DNA of 64,000 nucleotides from Pedobacter ginsengisoli (GTDB lineage Bacteria > Bacteroidota > Bacteroidia > Sphingobacteriales > Sphingobacteriaceae), in NCBI RefSeq assembly GCF_002736205.1, contig NZ_CP024091.1, forward strand, positions 4,337,555-4,401,554, given 5' to 3'. Position 1 is the first letter of the stretch; each line of letters opens with the position of its first letter. Made by a program: the position numbers and the translations under genes. The notes below the pieces were generated by a model. It worked only from the letters and a program-made list of their open reading frames with translations, was not told where the DNA came from and did no database searches. Shown piece by piece: positions 52,723 to 62,000 of the stretch.

Positions 52723-53328
52723 TTATGCCTTTTTGAAGCGTTCAGCAACAGCATCCCAGTTAACTACATTCCAGAAAGCTGAAATATAATCAGGACGTCT
52801 GTTTTGATATTTTAAATAGTATGCGTGTTCCCAAACATCCATACCTAAAATTGGCGTACCTTTTACTTCAGCAATATCCATTAAAGGATTATCCTGATTA
52901 GGAGTAGAAGAAACTACCAGTTTTTTATCAGCACCAACGCTTAACCATGCCCATCCTGAACCAAAACGGGTTGCGCCAGCTTCAGCAAATTTAGTTTTGA
53001 AATCAGCAAAAGTTCCAAAAGCTGCATTGATTGCTTCAGCTAATTCGCCTTTAGGTTCCCCGCCTTTGTTTGGACCAATAACTTCCCAAAACAAAGAGTG
53101 GTTATAATGACCACCGCCATTGTTTCTGACAGCAGCCGGGAATTTAGAAATGTTTTTAACGATTTCTTCGATGCTTTGGCCAGCTTCTGGCTTGCCTTCT
53201 AAAGCTTTATTTAAGTTGGTAACGTAAGCCTGATGATGTTTACCATGGTGGATCTCCATAGTTTGTTTATCGATATGCGGTTCTAATGCATCTGTTGCGT
53301 ATGGTAACGCAGGTAATTCAAAAGCCAT
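52723..53328 (-). CDS. Superoxide dismutase, Fe/Mn family
   Basis: Converts superoxide to oxygen and hydrogen peroxide. 201 residues. The N-terminal domain has the first metal His in MEIHHGKHHQAYV and the second in NHSLFWEVIGP. The C-terminal domain has FGSGWAWLSV and the metal-binding DVWEHAYYLKYQNRR (Asp and His). The sequence does not settle Fe against Mn, and cambialistic use is possible. It lies beside oxyR. On the minus strand the box TATATTTG (complement of 53395-53402) may be its promoter. Confidence 0.95.
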   Translation of the reverse strand: MAFELPALPYATDALEPHIDKQTMEIHHGKHHQAYVTNLNKALEGKPEAGQSIEEIVKNISKFPAAVRNNGGGHYNHSLFWEVIGPNKGGEPKGELAEAINAAFGTFADFKTKFAEAGATRFGSGWAWLSVGADKKLVVSSTPNQDNPLMDIAEVKGTPILGMDVWEHAYYLKYQNRRPDYISAFWNVVNWDAVAERFKKA

Positions 53329-53394
53329 ATTAATTATGATTTAAGTTTAAAAAATATTTCTGGACAATTCTGGTTGAATTGGAATTCAACTGAG

Positions 53395-53402
53395 CAAATA
53401 TA
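53395..53402 (-). promoter_or_regulatory. Promoter -7 box for the superoxide dismutase gene
   Basis: TATATTTG on the minus strand fits TAnnTTTG. It lies 66 bases before the ATG at 53328. Confidence 0.45.
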
Positions 53403-53441
53403 ACATTCGGGGGTTAAGTTTTGTTCAATTATTTGTCAATA

Positions 53442-53915
53442 TTAACCCCTTTTATTTATAAAAAACCGTTTCATCAGATCACCGCACTGAAGTGCAAGAA
53501 CATTTCCCTGTAAAATGGTTTTAGGATGTAATAACGACCCTCCTTTAGTAGTGAAACCTCTTTTTGGCTCCGGTGCACCGTAAACAATGCGGCCTATTTG
53601 TGTCCAATAACTTGCTCCTGCGCACATTACGCAAGGCTCTACCGTTACATACAGAGTACAATCTTTTAAATATTTACCACCAAGAGTTTGCGAAGCTGCT
53701 GTGAATGCCTGCATTTCGGCATGTGCAGTAACATCATTTAGCTGTTCTGTTAAATTATGACCCCGACCTACTATCCTGCCCTTACATACCACTATTGCGC
53801 CAATTGGGATTTCTTCCGCATCAAATGCTTTTTGAGCCTCCTGGAGGGCTAAAAGCATGTAGTGTTCATCCTCTGCAGCCGGGTTTTCTTCTTCTGAAAA
53901 ATTATAATAGCTCAT
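53442..53915 (-). CDS. tadA: tRNA-specific adenosine deaminase (TadA family)
   Basis: Zinc deaminase converting adenosine 34 of tRNA-Arg to inosine. 157 residues. Catalytic His/Glu in TAHAEMQAF (about residues 63-71) and the zinc cysteines in PCVMCAGA. An acidic N-terminal extension (EEENPAAEDEHY) precedes the core. The core spacing matches TadA; a general nucleoside deaminase is the alternative. It abuts the csaA stop on the same strand. Confidence 0.88.
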   Translation of the reverse strand: MSYYNFSEEENPAAEDEHYMLLALQEAQKAFDAEEIPIGAIVVCKGRIVGRGHNLTEQLNDVTAHAEMQAFTAASQTLGGKYLKDCTLYVTVEPCVMCAGASYWTQIGRIVYGAPEPKRGFTTKGGSLLHPKTILQGNVLALQCGDLMKRFFINKRG

Positions 53916-54251
53916 TTAGCACAATTTACTGCCATTAGGCACTTTACCATTTAAGGTTGTTAATACAATATCTCCATTCTCATCTGCAAAACCGGTTACT
54001 AAAAACTCCGACATAAATTTACCGATCTGTTTTCTAGGAAAGTTAACCACTCCTACTATTTGCTTACCTACAAGCTCCTCTTTAGTGTAAAGAGCGGTAA
54101 TTTGCGCACTACTCATTCTGATTCCCAGCTCACCAAAATCTACCTTTACTTTATAAGCCGGCTTTCTCGCCTCCGGAAAATCGAAAACCTCCAGAACAGT
54201 TCCCGCCCTGAGTTCTACCTTTTCAAAGTCATTCCAGGTTATTTCTTCCAT
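53916..54251 (-). CDS. csaA: CsaA-type tRNA-binding protein
   Basis: 111 residues from ATG 54251 (MEEITWNDFEKVELRAG); the longer frame from 54341 adds a non-homologous 30-residue tail. It is a stand-alone OB-fold (tRNA-binding arm) protein: VGTILEV-like AGTVLEVFDFPEARKPAYKV, ITALYTKEELVGKQIVGVVN, and FMSEFLVTGFADENG. CsaA binds tRNA and has been called a secretion chaperone. It ends where tadA begins, so the pair is coupled. Confidence 0.9.
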   Translation of the reverse strand: MEEITWNDFEKVELRAGTVLEVFDFPEARKPAYKVKVDFGELGIRMSSAQITALYTKEELVGKQIVGVVNFPRKQIGKFMSEFLVTGFADENGDIVLTTLNGKVPNGSKLC

Positions 54252-54437
54252 ATTATTCCTCTCAAATCGTAAAAGTAATGAAAAATAGCTATGCACCCCA
54301 ATTCTCATACTGCCCACCCTCTTTGCCCCTCTGTTTTCCAAAAAAAATTGTTTTCTCAGAGGAGGCCAAGGCGCTGTTGCCTATTTAGCGTAGCGGGCAA
54401 CAGATGCCAGACTCCGAAGAAAATGCTATTTTTCCAT

Positions 54438-54445
54438 TATATTTG
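54438..54445 (+). promoter_or_regulatory. Promoter -7 box next to the rRNA methyltransferase start
   Basis: TATATTTG exactly fits TAnnTTTG and ends 4 bases before the ATG at 54450, so the transcript may begin at or near the start codon. Confidence 0.5.
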
Positions 54446-54449
54446 CGCC

Positions 54450-55634
54450 ATGATCGATGTAATACTCAAAAAAGGCAAAGAAAAAGCTGCCGTACTTCGC
54501 CATCCATGGATTTTTTCAGGAGCATTAGATAAAGTTAAAGGCAAGCCTTTAAACGGCGAGATCGTATCTGTATGGTCGGCAGAGAAAGAATTTCTGGCCT
54601 ATGCGTATTACAATGACCAGTCGAGAGTTGCTTTGCGCTTGTTAGAGTGGAATCAGAATACTGAAATAAACAAAGCCTGGTATCAGCAAAAGCTTAAAGG
54701 TGCAATTGCATCGCGCAAGCATGTGTTAAATGAACACACGAATACCTGCAGACTTGTATTTAGTGAGGCCGACTTTTTGCCCGGCTTAATTGTAGATAAA
54801 TATGCTGACTTTTTATCTCTGCAGATTTTAAGCGCAGGTATAGAAGCTGCTAAAGAAGATATTATTGATATTTTAAGGGAAGAGCTAAATCCTAAAGGAA
54901 TATTTGATAAAAGTGATGCCGGAGCTCGCAAACACGAAAACCTGGAAGCTACCCAGGGCTTGTTATGGGGAGAAACTCCTCCGGAGTTTATTGAAGTAAA
55001 AGAGAATGGCGTGGTTTACCACATTAATATTGCAGACGGACAAAAATCGGGCTTCTATTGTGATCAGCGTGACAACAGATTAATCCTTGCAGAATATACC
55101 AAAGATAAAACCGTATTGGATTGTTTCTGCTATAGTGGTGGTTTTTCATTAAACAGCTTAAAGCAGGGAGCAGCTCATGTAACCAGTGTTGACAGCTCTG
55201 CCCTTGCCATAGAAACCTTGCAACATAACCTTAGCCTGAACGGAATTGCTCAGGATAAGCAAACCAGTATCCAATCAGACGTAAACAAGCAACTGCGTAC
55301 GTTTAAAGAAGAGGGTAAGAAGTTTGATGTACTAGTGCTTGACCCACCAAAATATGCACCGTCACGATCGGCATTAGACAGGGCTGCACGTGCCTACAAG
55401 GACTTAAACCGACTTGGCATGCTTCTTCTTAAAAGTGGTGGTATATTGGCTACTTTCTCCTGCTCTGGCGCTGTGGATTTAGAAACTTTTAAACAGATTA
55501 TTGCCTGGGCAGCATTAGACGCAGGTAAAGAAGTGCAAATTATAAAGCAATTTAGCCAGCCAGAAGATCACCCTGTACGTATTTCCTTCCCTGAAGGTGA
55601 GTATTTAAAAGGATTATTACTACGGGTATTGTAA
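54450..55634 (+). CDS. Class I SAM-dependent rRNA methyltransferase (RlmI/YccW type)
   Basis: 394 residues from ATG 54450 (MIDVILKKGKEKAAVLRHPW). The longer upstream frame is rejected because it lacks homology and crosses a promoter box. A PUA domain covers about 1-75 (RHPWIFSGALDKV). The methyltransferase domain shows VLDCFCYSGGFSLNSL (about 225), VTSVDSSALAI and LDPPKYAPSRSAL, with a catalytic-type Cys in FSCSGAVD. RlmI modifies 23S rRNA C1962; the exact target here is inferred. Confidence 0.88.
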   Translation: MIDVILKKGKEKAAVLRHPWIFSGALDKVKGKPLNGEIVSVWSAEKEFLAYAYYNDQSRVALRLLEWNQNTEINKAWYQQKLKGAIASRKHVLNEHTNTCRLVFSEADFLPGLIVDKYADFLSLQILSAGIEAAKEDIIDILREELNPKGIFDKSDAGARKHENLEATQGLLWGETPPEFIEVKENGVVYHINIADGQKSGFYCDQRDNRLILAEYTKDKTVLDCFCYSGGFSLNSLKQGAAHVTSVDSSALAIETLQHNLSLNGIAQDKQTSIQSDVNKQLRTFKEEGKKFDVLVLDPPKYAPSRSALDRAARAYKDLNRLGMLLLKSGGILATFSCSGAVDLETFKQIIAWAALDAGKEVQIIKQFSQPEDHPVRISFPEGEYLKGLLLRVL

Positions 55635-55635
55635 C

Positions 55636-55875
55636 CTAATCTTCCGGTAACTTATCGTATTCTCCTTTAAGTGCATAATAGCCAAAAACAACAAGGCCTG
55701 CACTGATTGGGATAAAAATAAACAGGATAATTCCCCACTGCAGGGCGGTATTTGTTTTGGCAACTCCTTCGGGTGCCAGGCCTACTTTTTCAATAGCCTG
55801 CATAAACATAAATATGATGGATGCCGGACCAAGTATGATCCAGAATATTCCTAATGCTTTTTTTAATGCGTTCAT
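55636..55875 (-). CDS. Small two-helix membrane protein beside an MHS transporter
   Basis: 79 residues with two hydrophobic helices (about 7-27 and 45-67) and a short acidic end (EYDKLPED). It sits 17 bases downstream of the transporter on the same strand, so they are probably cotranscribed. Similar small proteins accompany such transporters in Bacteroidota, as I recall. It could be an accessory subunit; the function is unknown. Confidence 0.7.
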   Translation of the reverse strand: MNALKKALGIFWIILGPASIIFMFMQAIEKVGLAPEGVAKTNTALQWGIILFIFIPISAGLVVFGYYALKGEYDKLPED

Positions 55876-55892
55876 CGTAATTTCTTTTTTAA

Positions 55893-57428
55893 TTAATGAT
55901 CAGCCTCGCCATGGTCTGGCTTCTTATTGGATAAATAAACTGCGCCTATAACGAAACTTAATGCCGCAATACCAATTGGATACCACAAGCCGGATAGTGG
56001 CGTAGAACCCGAGAAACTGGCTATAAGCGTAGCAATAAAAGGTACCAGACCACCAAACACGCCATTACCCACATGGTATGGCAGCGACATAGAGGTGTAT
56101 CTTATTTTGGTTGGGAACAACTCAACCAAAAAAGCTGCAATTGGGCCATAAACCATAGTTACCAGAACAATCTGAAAGAAAATAAGGAATACAAATTTCC
56201 AGAAAACAGGAGTAGAAAGTTTCTTATCCTTAAAAACATCCGGCGAAATAGTTGCCGGTTTTCCTGGATCAGCATATTTGGTATGCGCCTGTATTTTTGT
56301 AAATGAGCCTCCGCTTAATAAGGTAACCTGCGATGTAGTAGTAATTAAACTATCTGAGCTGTTTTCTATTAAGGTTCTTGTAGTTACAGGATTGGAAATC
56401 ACTTTAATGTATTTTTGTTCTATTCTGGTTACATCGGTATCGTCTAGAAATATCTGATATATTGGCCTGTAAAAAATAATACCCAGCAACATCCCGGTAA
56501 GCATGATCCACTTTCGGCCTACTTTATCGCTCCAAGAACCAAATACCACAAAGAAGGGGGTTGCAAATGCTATACCCCATAAAAGAATATACCTGGAGTC
56601 GTTAAAATCTACATGGCAAGTGTTTTCAATAAACGATTGGGCATAAAACTGACCTGTATACCAAATAACTCCTTGCCCCATTGTTGCACCAAAAAGAGCC
56701 AGCAAAACCATTTTAAAATTCGCCTTGTGGCTAAAGCTTTCTTTGAGCGGATTTTTAGAAATATTGCCTTCGGTTTTAAGCTTAGCAAACATTGGCGATT
56801 CGTGCATTTTCATGCGGATATAGATGGAAACACCTACTAATAAAATAGATAACAGGAATGGAACCCGCCAACCCCAGTCGGCAAAATCATCTGTACCAAG
56901 TATGTTTTTGGTTAATACAATTATACCAAGCGAAAGGAATAGCCCTCCGGTTGCCGTGGTTTGAATCCAGCTGGTAAAAAAGCCGCGTTTATTTGCAGGT
57001 GCATGCTCTGCTACATACGTTGCTGCACCGCCATACTCGCCCCCAAGGGCAAGGCCTTGTATCAATCGTAAAATCAATACTAAAATTGGTGCGGCATAGC
57101 CGATACTGGAATAAGATGGGATAAGCCCGATTAAAAAGGTTGAGCCGCCCATAAGTACCAGGGTTAACAGAAAGGTATATTTACGGCCAATAAGATCTCC
57201 TAAACGACCAAATACCAATGCGCCAAAAGGACGAACAATAAACCCCGCAGCAAATATTGCAAGGGTATTTATTAATGCAGAGGCGCCTGCATCGGCAGGA
57301 AAAAGTTGTGATCCGATAATGGTGGCAAGGCTTCCAAAAATATAGAAATCATACCATTCGATTAATGTGCCGAGGGACGACGCCCCTATTACTTTGAAAA
57401 TACTACTCTTTTGCGGTTCAGGGTTCAT
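55893..57428 (-). CDS. MFS transporter, metabolite:H+ symporter (MHS) type
   Basis: 511-residue transporter with twelve predicted helices. The MHS signature EWYDFYIFG is in the first helix, FGRLGDLIGRKYTFLLTLVL is the loop 2-3 motif, and RLIQGLALGGEYGGAATYVAE follows. The second half begins with GSWSDKVGRKWIM. Residues about 320-390 form an unusual soluble insertion (TRTLIENSSDSL, FTKIQAHTKYADPG) between helices 8 and 9, absent from ProP or ShiA as I know them. The substrate could be an organic acid or osmolyte. Confidence 0.85.
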   Translation of the reverse strand: MNPEPQKSSIFKVIGASSLGTLIEWYDFYIFGSLATIIGSQLFPADAGASALINTLAIFAAGFIVRPFGALVFGRLGDLIGRKYTFLLTLVLMGGSTFLIGLIPSYSSIGYAAPILVLILRLIQGLALGGEYGGAATYVAEHAPANKRGFFTSWIQTTATGGLFLSLGIIVLTKNILGTDDFADWGWRVPFLLSILLVGVSIYIRMKMHESPMFAKLKTEGNISKNPLKESFSHKANFKMVLLALFGATMGQGVIWYTGQFYAQSFIENTCHVDFNDSRYILLWGIAFATPFFVVFGSWSDKVGRKWIMLTGMLLGIIFYRPIYQIFLDDTDVTRIEQKYIKVISNPVTTRTLIENSSDSLITTTSQVTLLSGGSFTKIQAHTKYADPGKPATISPDVFKDKKLSTPVFWKFVFLIFFQIVLVTMVYGPIAAFLVELFPTKIRYTSMSLPYHVGNGVFGGLVPFIATLIASFSGSTPLSGLWYPIGIAALSFVIGAVYLSNKKPDHGEADH

Positions 57429-57482
57429 ATTATAGTTTAGGATATTTGGCTTACCACTAAACTACAATTATTTAATTACTAA

Positions 57483-58538
57483 TTACTCCTCATCCCTGAA
57501 ATAAACCTTGTAGTAATTCATAGATTTATCGTCATCGAACCCTTTTTCTATCAGTTCCTTATCGCCATGGATATAGATGTGGAAGTTTTTATCAAGCTTA
57601 AGCACACTTTTAAAAACACGTGCTTGTTTCTTTACCGCGGCTCCTGAAATATCAAAACTATCAGGAATAGGTGCATCAAACTCTTCTTCGTAATTTTTCT
57701 TATAGTTTTTAAAGGCTTCGATCCCTTCGGTATTGCCAATCACCTCGTTCGAGAATTCATCAATATCAAAGCTTTCTTTTTCTTTAAAGTATTTCATAGA
57801 CTTGTTTAACAAATCTATTTTATCGGCCTTAGAGATATCGAATTCCTGATCTAGCTGTTCGGTAACAAAGGTTTTGTATACCCCCAACACATTGTTTGTC
57901 TGATTAAAGTTATCGTTTCTGATTTTTAGCTTCAGGAACTCATCTTTCCAGTAAACTGCCTCTGCGCTACGATTGGTTTGATCTATTACTGCTACCCTGA
58001 ACCCCTCTTCTTTATCGGTATTAAAGATTAGGCAACCCTTATCAAGCTTATTGATATTAATGGCATCCTGTTCGTAACTTAAGCCGAAGCCACTATTTTC
58101 CGGGTATACTTTTAAGTAAGTTTCTTTGGTTTCCGATTTGAAGATCCCGATAGCATCATGAAGCTCTCCTTCTATTTGCACGTTTTCGAAATAGGCCAAA
58201 TAGAGCTCTCCTGATTTTATTTTCGGATGCCCGGATACATCGTAAAGATATTTGGCAAGCTCTTTACCGTTTTCATGAAAGGTTTCCCCTTTTTCGAATA
58301 TCTCTGATGCAAAATGATATACTTCATTTAAGTTAAGATCGGAATTGGGATGAAAAAAACGATAAATCTCATTCACCTTTTCGTAAGGGCTAAGAAAATA
58401 TTGCTGTAACAGATTGCTTAGCATGTTATCTTGTATGGTTACAGACTGCTCAGACAACACGTAAAATTCGTCTTGCGATTTGTTTCCAATTCTATGTATG
58501 GAAAGCTCAGCAAGGGAGGCTTCAAAAAAAGAAATCAT
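57483..58538 (-). CDS. NdpA/YejK-family nucleoid-associated protein
   Basis: 351 residues. The NdpA family is recognised from ELSIHRIGNKSQDEF at the N terminus, GELYLAYFENVQIEG, and the C-terminal IHGDKELIEKGFDDDKSMNYYKVYF. Related proteins bind DNA in the nucleoid, and some sit beside phage or defence genes, though none is seen here. It follows terC by 8 bases on the same strand. The molecular role is uncertain. Confidence 0.8.
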   Translation of the reverse strand: MISFFEASLAELSIHRIGNKSQDEFYVLSEQSVTIQDNMLSNLLQQYFLSPYEKVNEIYRFFHPNSDLNLNEVYHFASEIFEKGETFHENGKELAKYLYDVSGHPKIKSGELYLAYFENVQIEGELHDAIGIFKSETKETYLKVYPENSGFGLSYEQDAININKLDKGCLIFNTDKEEGFRVAVIDQTNRSAEAVYWKDEFLKLKIRNDNFNQTNNVLGVYKTFVTEQLDQEFDISKADKIDLLNKSMKYFKEKESFDIDEFSNEVIGNTEGIEAFKNYKKNYEEEFDAPIPDSFDISGAAVKKQARVFKSVLKLDKNFHIYIHGDKELIEKGFDDDKSMNYYKVYFRDEE

Positions 58539-58546
58539 TAATGGTA

Positions 58547-59338
58547 TTAGTTTTTAGTTTCCTCTTCGCGAGGGGTATTTCTCAACTCAATAGGTTTTTT
58601 GGCATTCTTTTTCATTTTCAAATTCAGCATCTCTACTAAAACTGAAAAAGCCATTGCGAAATAAATATATCCTTTAGGAATATGCTGATCTAAACCTTCG
58701 GCCAAAAGCGAAACACCAATTAACAACAGGAATGATAAGGCGAGCATTTTTACTGTAGGGTGGTCGTTTACAAAATTACTGATTGCACTGGCCGAGAACA
58801 TCATGATAATTACAGCGATAACAACCGCAGCGATCATTACCTCAACATGCTCTGCCATACCTACGGCTGTAATTACAGAATCTAATGAAAATACAATATC
58901 CAGGAGTAGAATTTGGATGATTACACCTGCAAAAGAGTGCACCTTGCCTTTAATTTCTTTTTCTTCTTCACTTTCCAGTTTCTCGTGGATTTCGTGGGTA
59001 CTCTTATAAATTAGAAAGAGCCCTCCTACAATAAGGATGAGGTCACGCCCGGATATGGACAGTTTTGCTAACCATTCGGCATTAGAAACGCCTATTAAGT
59101 TCCCCAGATTAAACAGCTCGGAGGTTAAAGTCATTACCCAGGTAAGCGACAATAGCAGCAGTACTCGGGTAATCATGGCAAGAGCCAAACCCAATTGACG
59201 GCCTTTTTTTTGTTGATCGACAGGTAATTTACCAGACAGAATAGAGATAAAAATGATGTTATCTATCCCTAAAACAATCTCTAAAATGGTCAGGGTCAGT
59301 AATGATATCCAAGCTTCGGGACTGCTCAAAAATTCCAT
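58547..59338 (-). CDS. TerC-family integral membrane protein
   Basis: 263 residues from ATG 59338 (MEFLSSPEAWISLLTLTILE); the longer frame adds 20 non-homologous residues. Seven or so membrane segments. The TerC motif with two acidic residues is EIVLGIDNIIFISIL (about 20-34), and the second conserved acidic helix is LLLDIVFSLDSVITAVGM. Such proteins have been linked to metal (Mn, Te) export. A basic/acidic tail closes it. Confidence 0.88.
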   Translation of the reverse strand: MEFLSSPEAWISLLTLTILEIVLGIDNIIFISILSGKLPVDQQKKGRQLGLALAMITRVLLLLSLTWVMTLTSELFNLGNLIGVSNAEWLAKLSISGRDLILIVGGLFLIYKSTHEIHEKLESEEEKEIKGKVHSFAGVIIQILLLDIVFSLDSVITAVGMAEHVEVMIAAVVIAVIIMMFSASAISNFVNDHPTVKMLALSFLLLIGVSLLAEGLDQHIPKGYIYFAMAFSVLVEMLNLKMKKNAKKPIELRNTPREEETKN

Positions 59339-59374
59339 ATTTTTTAAATTATATTTTGAAGCTAAGATATAAAA

Positions 59375-59403
59375 AAAGCTTGCTGAATTTATCAACAAGC
59401 TTT
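59375..59403 (-). terminator. Terminator of the QYG-repeat/sigma operon
   Basis: AAAGCTTG and its complement (59375-59382 and 59396-59403), followed on the minus strand by a run of seven Ts, 20 bases after the stop of the repeat protein. Confidence 0.65.
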
Positions 59404-59422
59404 AGTTGTGTTTGGTTTAGTT

Positions 59423-60724
59423 TTATTTAAATGATACTGAACCGTAATCGGATTTTACCTTTACCCTGGCGCCACCTCCATTGCCTATTTTACCGGTATA
59501 GTTTTTAGTAGTCGATCCTCTGTCTCCTCCATCTGTAATTCTGGCCGAAACCCTGTCGCCATAGTTAAAGGAAGCATAACTGGTATGTACATCAAAATCT
59601 GCATTAAAGGAATTGTTAAAATTAACAGAGATGCCAAGGTACCCGCCATCAACAGTTAACGATTTACAGCTATTGGTTACCTCATCAATGCTTAACTTAT
59701 TGTATTGCATATCGAATTTTCCATCGCCCCTTAAAGTTCCAATACTTGCACTTGTGTATTGCGCATTAAGATCTAAGCTGCCAACTGATGAAATGCTGAT
59801 GTTGTTGTATTGCTGTCTGATTTTTGCGTTTCCTTTAATGGTGTTTAGATTAACATTGGCATACTGAACATCCAGATCTAGGTTTTCTACTGACCCTACG
59901 GTAAGACCTGAGCCATATTGTTGTTTAATAACTGCGTTTCCTTTAATATTTGTAACATTAACCGCGGTATATTGGGCATCAATATCAATTGTGTTAGCCG
60001 TACCTATGGTCAAGCCAGATCCATATTGCTGTTTAACAATGGCTTTATTTACTGATTGAACATTGGTTTTACCATATTGAACTGAGATGTAATTGTTGCT
60101 ATTATTTAAGTTCTGAGCGGTAAAATTACCATACTGTACTTTTACATAAAGTGCGCCGCCTAAGTCGCCCATATTAATATCTCCATAATTTTGCGACATG
60201 GTTAGTGCATTGGCTGCCGGCATGTAAACAACGTAATTAATTTTCACTTCCCTGCGCCATCTTCTTCCGTTTCGGCTTCCATTACCCCAATTGCCGTTCC
60301 TTTGCTCCATTTTGGTTTTAAAAACAATCTGGTCTCCCGATTTTCCGGCTTCTATTTCAATGTTATCCAATAAAGCCTGAACATCTGCTTCATTATTGCT
60401 GTAAGCTTTTATATCAACATCAACTTTTACCTCTTTTCTGTCCCATGTTTTTACCTGTATTGATCCATATTGATTACTCAATACTATTTTATCAGAATTA
60501 TCGGCAGCAAAAGTTTTAGTAAAGGTTTTTGAACGCATTGGGTCATCGTCTCCCTGGCTTAGGTTCTGCGTAAAGCCTACAGGTGTATCAACATCAATAT
60601 CTGTTTTCTGCGAAACATTAACTGCCACCTCTGTATTTATCGCACTTTCGATATTTATAGATTGTGCGTCGGCAATGCCCGATGCTAGTAGCAGGGCTGC
60701 AAGAACTCCCGTTAAATTTTTCAT
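59423..60724 (-). CDS. Secreted beta-repeat protein with QYG repeats (DUF4097-like)
   Basis: 433 residues with a signal peptide (about 1-20, ending GIADA). From about residue 75 (KIVLSNQYGSIQVKTWDRKEV) it resembles DUF4097 beta-solenoid proteins. From about 185 on there are tandem units of about 21 residues carrying QYG or QYN: VKVQYGNFTAQNL, VKQQYGSGLTIG, IKQQYGSGLTVGS, IRQQYNNISISS. A basic segment NGSRNGRRWRREVK is at about 145. It is the last gene of the sigma/anti-sigma operon, 93 bases after the anti-sigma gene, so it is probably its target or signal protein. Confidence 0.78.
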   Translation of the reverse strand: MKNLTGVLAALLLASGIADAQSINIESAINTEVAVNVSQKTDIDVDTPVGFTQNLSQGDDDPMRSKTFTKTFAADNSDKIVLSNQYGSIQVKTWDRKEVKVDVDIKAYSNNEADVQALLDNIEIEAGKSGDQIVFKTKMEQRNGNWGNGSRNGRRWRREVKINYVVYMPAANALTMSQNYGDINMGDLGGALYVKVQYGNFTAQNLNNSNNYISVQYGKTNVQSVNKAIVKQQYGSGLTIGTANTIDIDAQYTAVNVTNIKGNAVIKQQYGSGLTVGSVENLDLDVQYANVNLNTIKGNAKIRQQYNNISISSVGSLDLNAQYTSASIGTLRGDGKFDMQYNKLSIDEVTNSCKSLTVDGGYLGISVNFNNSFNADFDVHTSYASFNYGDRVSARITDGGDRGSTTKNYTGKIGNGGGARVKVKSDYGSVSFK

Positions 60725-60817
60725 CCTTATATAGTTTATTATTTTTCGATTGTGATGATACTATCAGATTTATCCATTCCACTAAGTGGTTTGAAAAATC
60801 ATGATGGTTTCATTTGT

Positions 60818-61345
60818 TTAAATTTTGTTTTCCCTTTTATATTGACTGACCTCGTTTATAATGGATAATTGCTGGTTTATTACCTGAAGCTGCAGCTCCA
60901 GATTTTTTACCATGGCCCGTACTACCAATTTCTGGTTTGGACTGTTTTGCAATTGCTTTTTCAGGTTTTCGTAATCAGCACCCAGTTTTTGCAAATCAGC
61001 ACTAAACTCGCTGTATAGTTTCGGATTTTCCTCTGCATACACCATTAAACTATCTTTTTTCTGTTCTATAAGGCTGGCAAATTTCATTTCTTTTTGTGCA
61101 TAAACCGGATTCACATCTGCTATTTCTACCCCTGTTTTTTGACTACGATAAGTATATATAAAAGTAATTGCCATCACCACGATCAGGGATGCAGCTATAG
61201 CGAACCACAACGGCACCCTCAAAGGCTTTTTTACTTTTTCTTTATCTAATGCTGTTTCAATTTTACTCCACAACTGATCTGAAGGTGTCCCGTCATCAAA
61301 GGCCTTTTTATGCTCTCTGATATACTCTTCTAACTTTTTGCTCAT
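60818..61345 (-). CDS. Membrane-bound anti-sigma factor-like protein
   Basis: 175 residues: cytoplasmic helical head (about 1-42, SDQLWSKIETALDKEKVKK), one transmembrane helix (LWFAIAASLIVVMAITFIY, about 46-64), and a periplasmic coiled-coil part rich in Gln/Leu (about 95-165: VRAMVKNLELQLQVINQQL). No zinc motif. It begins 1 base after the sigma gene stop, so the two are translationally coupled. Identification rests on topology and position. Confidence 0.72.
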   Translation of the reverse strand: MSKKLEEYIREHKKAFDDGTPSDQLWSKIETALDKEKVKKPLRVPLWFAIAASLIVVMAITFIYTYRSQKTGVEIADVNPVYAQKEMKFASLIEQKKDSLMVYAEENPKLYSEFSADLQKLGADYENLKKQLQNSPNQKLVVRAMVKNLELQLQVINQQLSIINEVSQYKRENKI

Positions 61346-61346
61346 C

Positions 61347-61892
61347 TTATGCTCCTCTCTTTTCTAATAAGCCATTTAACTTCATCTTGGCTCTCATGTA
61401 TTGTGTACGCGATGTGTTTTCAGATATTTTTAGGATATGCGATATTTCTTCATGATCATACCCTTCAAATAAATACAGTGTTAACACCACTCTATATCCA
61501 TCAGGAAGCCTGGCCACGGCCTCTCTGATTTCATTTACTTTTAATTCCAGTTCTTCTTCATCCTCTGTTTCGTTATCAGCAACATCTACGTCATCAATAC
61601 TTATAAATTCTGCTTTTCGTTTCCGCAGCTGGTTAATTGATTTATTAATGATGATCTGCTTTAGCCATAAGCCGAAAGTTGTTTCGCCCCTAAAGGTTTC
61701 TATTCTTGTAAAGGCATCTAAAAATCCTTCCTGTAAAACATCTTCAGCCTCGGCCTCATGGTTAACTATTCTGAGGGCCACATTGTACATAGCTTTAGCA
61801 TACAATTTGTAAATTTCAAATTGTGCTTTCCTATCGCCTTTGCGGCAATTGGCTACTAATTCTACGTGCTTATCTATGTATACTGCTTCCAA
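61347..61892 (-). CDS. ECF-type RNA polymerase sigma factor
   Basis: 181 residues. Region 2 is at about 25-90 (AEAEDVLQEGFLDAFTRIETF, then TFGLWLKQIIINKSINQLRKR). An acidic linker (DDVDVADNETEDEEELEL) is at about 98-117, and region 4 at about 120-180 (LPDGYRVVLTLYLFEGYDHEEI, then ISENTSRTQYMRAKMKL). First gene of an operon with an anti-sigma and the QYG-repeat protein. Confidence 0.92.
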   Translation of the reverse strand: MEAVYIDKHVELVANCRKGDRKAQFEIYKLYAKAMYNVALRIVNHEAEAEDVLQEGFLDAFTRIETFRGETTFGLWLKQIIINKSINQLRKRKAEFISIDDVDVADNETEDEEELELKVNEIREAVARLPDGYRVVLTLYLFEGYDHEEISHILKISENTSRTQYMRAKMKLNGLLEKRGA

Positions 61893-62000
61893 TGTTTTTC
61901 TGATTCGTTTAATATGACAGCAGGTTTTCTAAAACGTTGCATGTTGTATTAAAAAAAGTTTTGAGAACCCTCCCATCCAAGCTCCGTAATCTGACACCTC

